Origin: Conus ventricosus
Taxonomy: Eukaryota; Mollusca; Gastropoda; Neogastropoda; Conidae
Direction of reading: 5' to 3'
DNA: 64,000 bases
NCBI GenBank assembly: GCA_018398815.1
Contig: CM031600.1
Location: 57,000,197-57,064,196 of the forward strand
The notes below the pieces were generated by a model. It was not told the origin of the DNA. It saw only the letters and a list, made by a program, of their open reading frames with translations, and made no database searches. This document shows, piece by piece, positions 36,101-44,909 of the stretch (the first letter of the stretch is position 1; each line of letters opens with the position of its first letter). The translations under genes and the position numbers were made by a program.

Positions 36101-39100
36101 CTCCTTTGATACAATGAAAAGGGAAAATATAAACAATACATTTCCATGGTTGGCTTACACAACCCACATTTTGCTTCATTTGTATCGTTTTGATGAATCC
36201 ACTTTTATACAAAATAGCTGTGAATATGTAAAATACACTTTTGTTCTATAAATACAGCAGAAAACATGACTCCTGATTTTAATTCATTTTCAGTTCTGAA
36301 TGGCCCTTACTTTTAATTTTCAGATCCAGAATTCTGAAGTGGTGCGGATGCACATTTACCCAAGAGCATATCAGCCAACACTTGAAACAGTTAAAAGACG
36401 ACCTGACGTGGCACAGACCACACATACTCTCACCTTGAAGATGTTTTTGATGGGCATGGTGGCATGAGAGAAGCGATGTACAAATATTGTCTCCAGCAGT
36501 CGCTTGGCATAATGGAATGTCCAGCATGCTGCCGCATAACTGTTAAAACAAAAAAAGCACTGCAGTAAGTGACATGATCCTGAACTGGTTCAAATTCCTG
36601 CAAGGCCGGATGCAAGGAAATGCAATTACAGAAATGTTATGGTCATTATCATTAATCCAAACCTTATGACATGTATAGATGAAGCCACACACACAAAAAA
36701 ATTAAAAGCAGGAAAATTTTATAAATTATTTGTAAGGCTCCGCTGAACGAATCACAAGACAAAACACGATGCGTTTCGACCTCATTGGTCTTCTTCAGGC
36801 AAGATGACAACACTCAGAGCAACAAAAATGAACAAGCAATCACTTATCTTCATCCAATTTGGCACAAGATGGGAGCTGAATGCACCGAATTGGAAGAAGT
36901 GATCGCTCGTTCATGTTTGTTGTCCTGAGTGTTGTGTATCTTGCCTCAAGAAGACCTAAGAGGTCGAAACGCGTCATGTTTTGTCTTGTGATTTATTTGT
37001 ATACGTTTTTTGGCGGATACATGTATTGTGTGTGAACCGTACTGGGTTTTCTTTATTTGTTTTCCTTTTTTCAACCCTGAATAATACTGATCACAGACCT
37101 GCCTACCTCATGTTGTGCTCATCAGTAATAACCACAGAGATTTTCAGTAATTTTGCATTTCCTTCAGTAATTCCACGGACGCGTAATACACGGCGTTTTT
37201 GAACAAATAATGTGTACAAAACTCCAACTACATTTTTAACATTGAACAAATAATGTGTACAAAACTCCAACTACATTTTTAACATTTTAACAAAAAATAT
37301 AAACAGTAAAAAAGGAACAAAAACAACAAAGCAGAATTAAAATACCTTGGGATGATGGCAGATGACGGACTCAGGACAGGAGTTTCAGGTCAATTCAAAG
37401 GTGATATACTTGACAGTTTGTAACTTACACAGCAGTCACCACAGATGACACCACTGATGAAGAACCTAATGTACAACCCCCCCCCCCCACACACACACAA
37501 AAAAAAAAAAAATATGTGTGTGTGTGTGTGTCCCTGAGCTGTGCTGACAAGATAGTGGCGAAAATGAAAAGGACCTTTTCATTTTCGCCACTATCTTGTC
37601 AGCACAGCTCAGGGACAAGTTGTTTTCGCAGATCAGCTCACACAACAGTCTTTCTGCGTTGGTGATCTTCCGTGTGTGGGTCTGACGGCTGCTCTCGCTG
37701 GATTTCGTAAACAACGATGTGATCTTCTGACTGGAGGCACTCGCAGCTGTCTCTTTGTGCATTTTCCCCGAGATATGGCGCTTGCAGTCATTTGCTCCCC
37801 CATGTCCGATGGAGAAGTCTGAATTGCACACCGAGCAGAAATGAGTATACAAATCCAGGTCCATGACAAGGCCAAGTCCGCGTGTATTTACTTCGGAACA
37901 CTTGCTTCTTCGCCTTCTTCCGTTGTGGCACAGTGGTTTTCGAACCCTCGTCATCGGTTTCATGCAAACGTTTAGAAGATTTCTCCGCCATTTTCACAAT
38001 CGCCGGCAAAAAATCGGTTGAAACTTTGTCTTACAATGGCTGAACAAAAAGCTTCGAATGGCGCGCACAGATGTGATGGCGTGTCGTGTTGGCCCACAGC
38101 ACCACATTGACCAATCGCAAGTTCCGAACTATCTGTGGTTTCGGCTTGAGTCAAGGGAAGTTACTCTGCGGTCTCGGAAAGGTCTAGCAGTCGACAATTT
38201 TTCGAGTCTGAAATTTGCGTAGTTTTTCAATTTTCTTTTCCGTAATTTCGCACGGAAAATCGTACCTCCGTAATGGGGGGTTAATTTCCGTAAAATTACG
38301 GACGATTACGGAAGGGTAGGCAGGTCTGTGATCAATATTTTCTTGGGATGGAGGGTGGAAGGGCGTGTCTTCAATGTCTGTATGTGAAAATTTGGTCTGT
38401 AAACTGAAGAACCAAGATGAATGAGCACAACCTGTACAGACGATGTAATATTCTTCATTATTCACATAATGTATGACACAGACTATGTGAAAGAGCACAA
38501 GAATGAAACAAGAAGGAAAGGAGAAAGAAAGAAGGAAAGGAAAAAAAGAAAATGGGAAAGAAACTTCCCTCGATGACGGGATGATACCCAACAGCCTCCA
38601 GAACTTACTTGACAACAGCAGCGTAAGGCTGCGTGGCAGCCTGAGGCCCATAGATGATGGCCGGCCTGGTGTAAAACACCAGATAGATCGCCAGGGGGCC
38701 TGCATACTCTGTCAGAAACACCTGGACACCACCACAAATACAGGGTGATACATAACACAAACCTCTCTCTAGCGATTCACTTCATCATGAGCCACGGGAA
38801 GGATTGAATATAGTAAGAAGGTATTGTCATGAACGAGAATATGTGACAATCTATCATGAAATATACTCTGAGTCACCTCTTGTCATTTTGCGTTTTGAGG
38901 AAGATGGCAGTCAAATTAAAAGGATGCTCAAGAGCATGCAGATCCTTACAAAAGTCGAAATGATCTTGGATCCACTATTTGATCCAGATGCACGCAACAA
39001 TCAACATCAAACTTTCCTAGGAATTTCCTTGGGCGACATACCATCCTTCCACCAAGTTTCCTGTATTTTTTGTTTCACTCATCTTGCTGAAAAACAAACT

Positions 39101-39487
39101 AATAGATGAGACCAATAACAGTTTCCTTCATAGAAGTAACAATGTAACTTTTTCGTTATTTGAGGTAACAATGTAACTTAACAAATGAAGACGTTACAAT
39201 ATTTTGATTCTTCAGTCATTTTTCAGGACACAAATTCTACACACTACATTACCCACAATGCAATGTACAATACCTTTTAACCTTTCAACAACTACTAACC
39301 GTGGTCCAGCCCACTTGCGGCCCCAGGTCCTTGAAATACAGACGACTGCCATTCTTCAATCCCAGAGACTCCAGGGTGAGTTCATCCTTTAGGATCTTTC
39401 CTCCTGTTGAACACATGGTAAGCTAATCAGGCTGACTCCATGTTTTGTTCATAGGACAATTGTAAAACCATGCTAATCAAAAACTGG

Positions 39488-39532
<45 letters not shown>

Positions 39533-42449
39533 TGATTTCAATTAAAAATACTGAATAATAAAAAAAAATTCTTATAAATGACAACCAGCAAACAAAATCA
39601 ATGTCTGAAAAAGCATCCACTAAAATTAGACAAATATTTCTGTGATGCTCCAGTGAAGGAGTGCACCTGGACAGCAAGTGAACTGACAAATAACGTTGTA
39701 TACATGGCATTCACTTAGTCCTCATAACAGCACAAAAAAAGAGAAGAAACACAAATCGAAGCCAGTTGTATTAAAGTCACAGGGGTAGTGAAAAATGCTA
39801 GCCCAGTAACCAAAGAATGTCAACAAAAATCAGACGGGCTAGCAACATTTTCCTTGAGTCAGGCTAGATGGTGAGGAGTGTTAACCTCAGCATGACAAAA
39901 TCGAGAGTTTGACTGACCACCAGCAAAACTGTGCGAGCTCGAACAGATAGAGAAGAGATGACAGGCAATATAGCTGAATTTGGTGACATTTGTTAGGGCA
40001 TTTTTGGAGTATGTATCTTGTTCTTGCAATACAGATTGTTTTTTTGATCATCTTGCTATAACAGAACAATTTCCAAGACCTCTTTGAGACCGACTGTTCA
40101 GCTGCACTGCAAAGCATAGGTCAAACTTGGCCTCAACAGTTTGAATTAAATTACATGCTTTTTCTCTGAGCTAGCCCAATCAGCTACTTGAAAAGAAGTG
40201 TGTTTCATCATTTCTGAAAGTCATCTCTAAGCAAAGCTTGTTGTACCACAGCCCTTCTTCGTCACCTGATCCTATCGAAACAAAACCTGTTTACATCAAA
40301 CTGACATTACCTCTCTTGTCACGAACAGACGCTATAGCATTTCCCGATGACGTTACGCTTCCGTATGAACAAACGCTATCAAGGTTTCAGCTTTGACCGA
40401 CTTTTCATGCGGTGGCAGCGTGATCAGTACATGGCAACAAGCTGTAATAAATAGTATCGTCAGCATTCCTTTGTTCACTTGCTCAGTGGTTTTGCGGCAC
40501 CCCACCACCCACTCTGCCTCAGTGGCTGATTGACCAGACCAACCCACATGACTTACTAGTCTGCATAGAAACATGGCGTCTCAATCAAGTTCTTCTGCGA
40601 ATGTGTTGGAGCAAAGTCGAGCCTGTCGGCAACGTTTTAGCATTCCTGAAGTTATTGAAATGCTACAAACGGAAGGTTCAGACACTGAAGAAGAGGATGA
40701 CGAAGCTGATGAAAGTGATTCCAGTGAAGAATTTTGAGGAGAAGAGGAATCTGACACTGACTCGTCTGTGGAGCTCAGTGATGATGAAGGTGAGGGTGGG
40801 CCACTTCGCCATGCGAGCAGGGCATTAAAGTGCCGCGAGAGACTGGGGATTTGAGTGAGCAAGAGTTCACTGGCTTTCCTTTAGGCGACTGGCATGAAGA
40901 TTCGAGTTTTCTACCTGAGAATGCCTCCTTTTTCTGGTACTTCTGGCATTTGTGTGTCAGCTGATTGCCACGCCCCCATTTTTGCATTATTCCAAGTTAG
41001 CTCGTGCAAAGTAGGCATGTGATTCATATATCTTATTTTATTTCCTGGAGTGTGTCTACCTTTTCTTTCAACTCATTTAGTGTATTTACTGGCTTTTTCT
41101 GCTGAAAGTGAAGCTATGGACCCACTGACTCCGTGCAAGAGTGTAGTGATGCACCTGAAAAAAAACTGGACATTTTTTCACCCTCAGCACAAGAAATCAT
41201 ATAAAAGTAGGAAGTTTATTCCTTTGTATTCTACTAACAGAGTTTATGAATAACACTTTCTGAAAATTTAGTTGAGTTATCTCTTGTTTTCTATTTTTGG
41301 TGATTTTTTTTAATAACCATAACAAATGGCCCGTCCACAAGGGACAGAACTGTCCGTCCCAAGTGAGTTAACATTCCCTTTAAATTCCTTACAGCTGGCT
41401 TAGACTACATCTGCATTACAGACAGGCAGTGTGTATGAACGGAGTGTTGAATCTGAAAGGTAAACTGAGAAAAAAGAGAACAGGAAGTCTGTAAGATCTG
41501 ATATCACGGTGAAGGGAAAAAGATATCTTTCAACCTGAATTCTTCTTCAAACCTGAATAAAGCGTTGCACACTGCTCTGCTTGATATGATATGAGAACCC
41601 ATGAGTCTCACATGGCATCTTGAGAAGTCAAGCAACTTGAGCTTTAAAGATCTTTTTGATACATGTAAAGATTTCTCTACAATCACACTATAATAGCAGC
41701 TCATCACCATCATCCAGGCACTGTCAACTGAGACACTTCAGCAGTCATGGACTCTGCAGTTCCTAATCCTCAGTCATACACGGCAGGGCAGTGATTAACT
41801 GTTCCAGTCCTAAACACTGTCCATCCAGAACATCCGTGGTCAGCATTTGGGACATCCACCCACACAAACAGGATGGTCCTCTGAGAGTGATGATGAAGGA
41901 CATGTGAGCACCACGTCAGCTAACTGTGTTTAGTGACTGCCAGCATAGGTTCTGACCTGCTGCTTGACGGTCATTTGATTTCTACATGTGATGCAGAGAA
42001 GCCATGCTCAAGCATTTGAATGCCTGGATTTCACTTCTAACCTCAGCAAAAGAAGTTCATCACTAAGATTATCTTCGATTCAAATAATCAATGCCTGGAG
42101 CCAATCTAGACTGGCAAGCCTCCGCGCACGACCTTCATAGAGTAGAGGAGCATGAGTATTGCCTGTTTTCCTGTAATGGATTGCAGAGAAGGGTGAACGG
42201 ACATGGACTTCAAACCAACATGCCACTCACTTGCATCTGTCCTGAAAGACTGCCTGTCTGGGTAATACTTGTGCTCTGAAACAAGCATTTCAATCAGTAA
42301 GATAAATCTATAAAATAACCATGCAACTCAATGACTCGTATTGTGTGTACTGTCACAGGTACAAGCATATGACTGTAAAACAGTACACATACATGCATTA
42401 TTACACACACAGGTGCACATGAAATTCACACACACACATAAACACACAT

Positions 42450-42513
<64 letters not shown>

Positions 42514-44180
42514 AAGTCCACATAGCGCACTTCAGGAGAAAAGAGAAATCAGCTTGTGCTAACCCATGATACTGCCACACAATCGAAGTCTCAAGAAGTG
42601 TCAGAGTTGAAACAAGTGGTGTGTGAATGTGACAAAGCCGACATGGTAAGACGATCACATTATTGTGAGCATGCACTCACATGTTCAACACAGTTCAAAT
42701 ACCAATCTTCTGTTCATAGCAAAATTCAAAATCACAAACATAATTGTCATGAAAACTCTATACACCAATCACTCAACGATGGAATGATTGAATAAACTGT
42801 AAGTAATAACCTTCAAAATGCTCCACGTTCAGTCTGCCTATATCATCTGCTGTGAAATTCCACTGATGACACCTAAACATCAGCACTAACTTTTTCCAAG
42901 TTCAACAAAAAATTTCTTCATACTTTCTTACAAATTGAGATCGCCATTTGTTTGGTGACTTTGAATGCTCCATAGCTTGATCTTGGAGATGCCATGAGTG
43001 CAGTCTTCAAACCCAGCAACCAATCGTAGAACACAACACAGCAGCCACTTTGAAAGGACTCGATCATAACAGAGGAAACAACTCTGCCATCATCTCATCT
43101 GACTGTTGATGTTCTCTACAATGCAGCTGTGTTTGAGTGAAAATGCAAGGAAACTTGCACAGTCTGACTTCATCATTTTTTAATATGTACACAACAGACT
43201 CATAGATCTAAATTGTGTGGGCCTTTTTGAAATGGGTCTTCCCCACTATAAACAGTATCATGTGACACAAGCCCTAGGCAGCCTTTGAAGTTAAAAACGC
43301 CAACCTACCCATCTTAATTAACTGGCTATCTTATTGTAAATCAATATTTTTCTAACTGGCTATCATATTGTAAATCAACAGTTGTTGTTGTTTTTTTTAA
43401 TTTAATCTCTGACTGGATGTCTGGGCACAAATTTCCTACTTGAACAAGGTCACTGAGTTATGAAGACTAACAAGTGCAAAGTGGACCTCATTTACAAATT
43501 TATCCATGCACACAAAAAATACAAACATAGACAGATGCACATATACAAACAAATATACAACTGCATACACTTACTTTCTTTGTAAAATGCCTTCTTTACA
43601 TCATGAATGGTGGACTTGTCTTGCAGCTGCAACAATGAAATGCAAATCAACAAAGAGTGGACACCATGCAGTATACTGTGCCTGAACCCTTTGTGATTCT
43701 TTTTCAAAACAAACAAGGTACAATAACTGAAATCCACGGGCGACAGACTTCAAGATAAGTTTCATTTTCAGGTGAAAGTGATGAAAAGAAATAAAGAAGA
43801 ATGGAAAAAGAAATCTCAAAGTTGGATTCCTTATGCAAAAATATCAAACATAATTAAAGAAGGGTTTTTCCAGTCCCTGACAGCACAGAGTTCAGTTACT
43901 GATTTTCTGTTGTGTTAGCAGCTTATGCCCTCTGGGACATCAATTTCATGTAATGACAACACCTATAACAACTTTTTTGAATGACTTTATTAAGCTGAAT
44001 AACATAAGACACTGAACAAAGAACAAATTAGTGATAGGGGCTGTTTAAAGCAGGACTGATATTATTAAAACTAGCTTCAAATTCAAGATGTTTTAGTGTG
44101 TCTTTTCGTGGATAATAAGGCCAGCCTTTGGCTTCATAATGTTGGTGGGAAAGAAGAAATTGAGAAAGACAAGAGACACA

Positions 44181-44225
<45 letters not shown>

Positions 44226-44348
44226 AAGAGACAGAGACACAGTGAGGCAGAGATTGAGAGACAGAGAGAGAAAGCTACAGATGGTTATGAAGAGGAATTA
44301 TTGGGGAGTGACAATAGGAGGCCAATGGAACGTTCAGTGTGTGTGTGT

Positions 44349-44437
<89 letters not shown>

Positions 44438-44838
44438 CGTGCGTGTGTGTGTTGTGTGAGTCACTGTGTGTAATTAATTTTGTATTGCAATCTTTTACTC
44501 TTTGCAACCTTAATAAAAGATGAGATTCAGCGTTCTATTCAAAATGTTAACTTACACCTCCCAGTGAAGTGATGAGCTCTCCGCTTCTGGCATGCACAAT
44601 TTGGATCTGCACACATGACAATGCACTACCATATTCATAATAATTAAACAGTTTGTTGGGAAAAAAAAGTAAATTAGAAAGCTTATGTTAGCAAGATGAA
44701 AAAGTACAAATCCTCTTGACTGAGCATAGCATGATGGTCCTAATTCCAGAAATTCCCCGAGCTGATTTTTCAGAACATGTATACACATGTGTGTGCTTGC
44801 ATATGAATGTGTGTGCATGTGCACAAATGTGAGTGTGT

Positions 44839-44909
<71 letters not shown>

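Larger units (their letters stand above)
37094..38328 (-). mobile_element. TIR DNA transposon with zinc-finger ORF remnant
   Basis: The ends CAGACCTGCCTACC and, in reverse complement, the same 14 bases form TIRs; TGATCA flanks both. The minus strand carries a broken transposase-like N-terminus (37531-37991). A 43-bp unit is tandemly doubled at 37201-37286. TIRs starting CAG and a zinc-finger ORF suggest hAT or a relative; the class is inferred. Confidence 0.7.
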
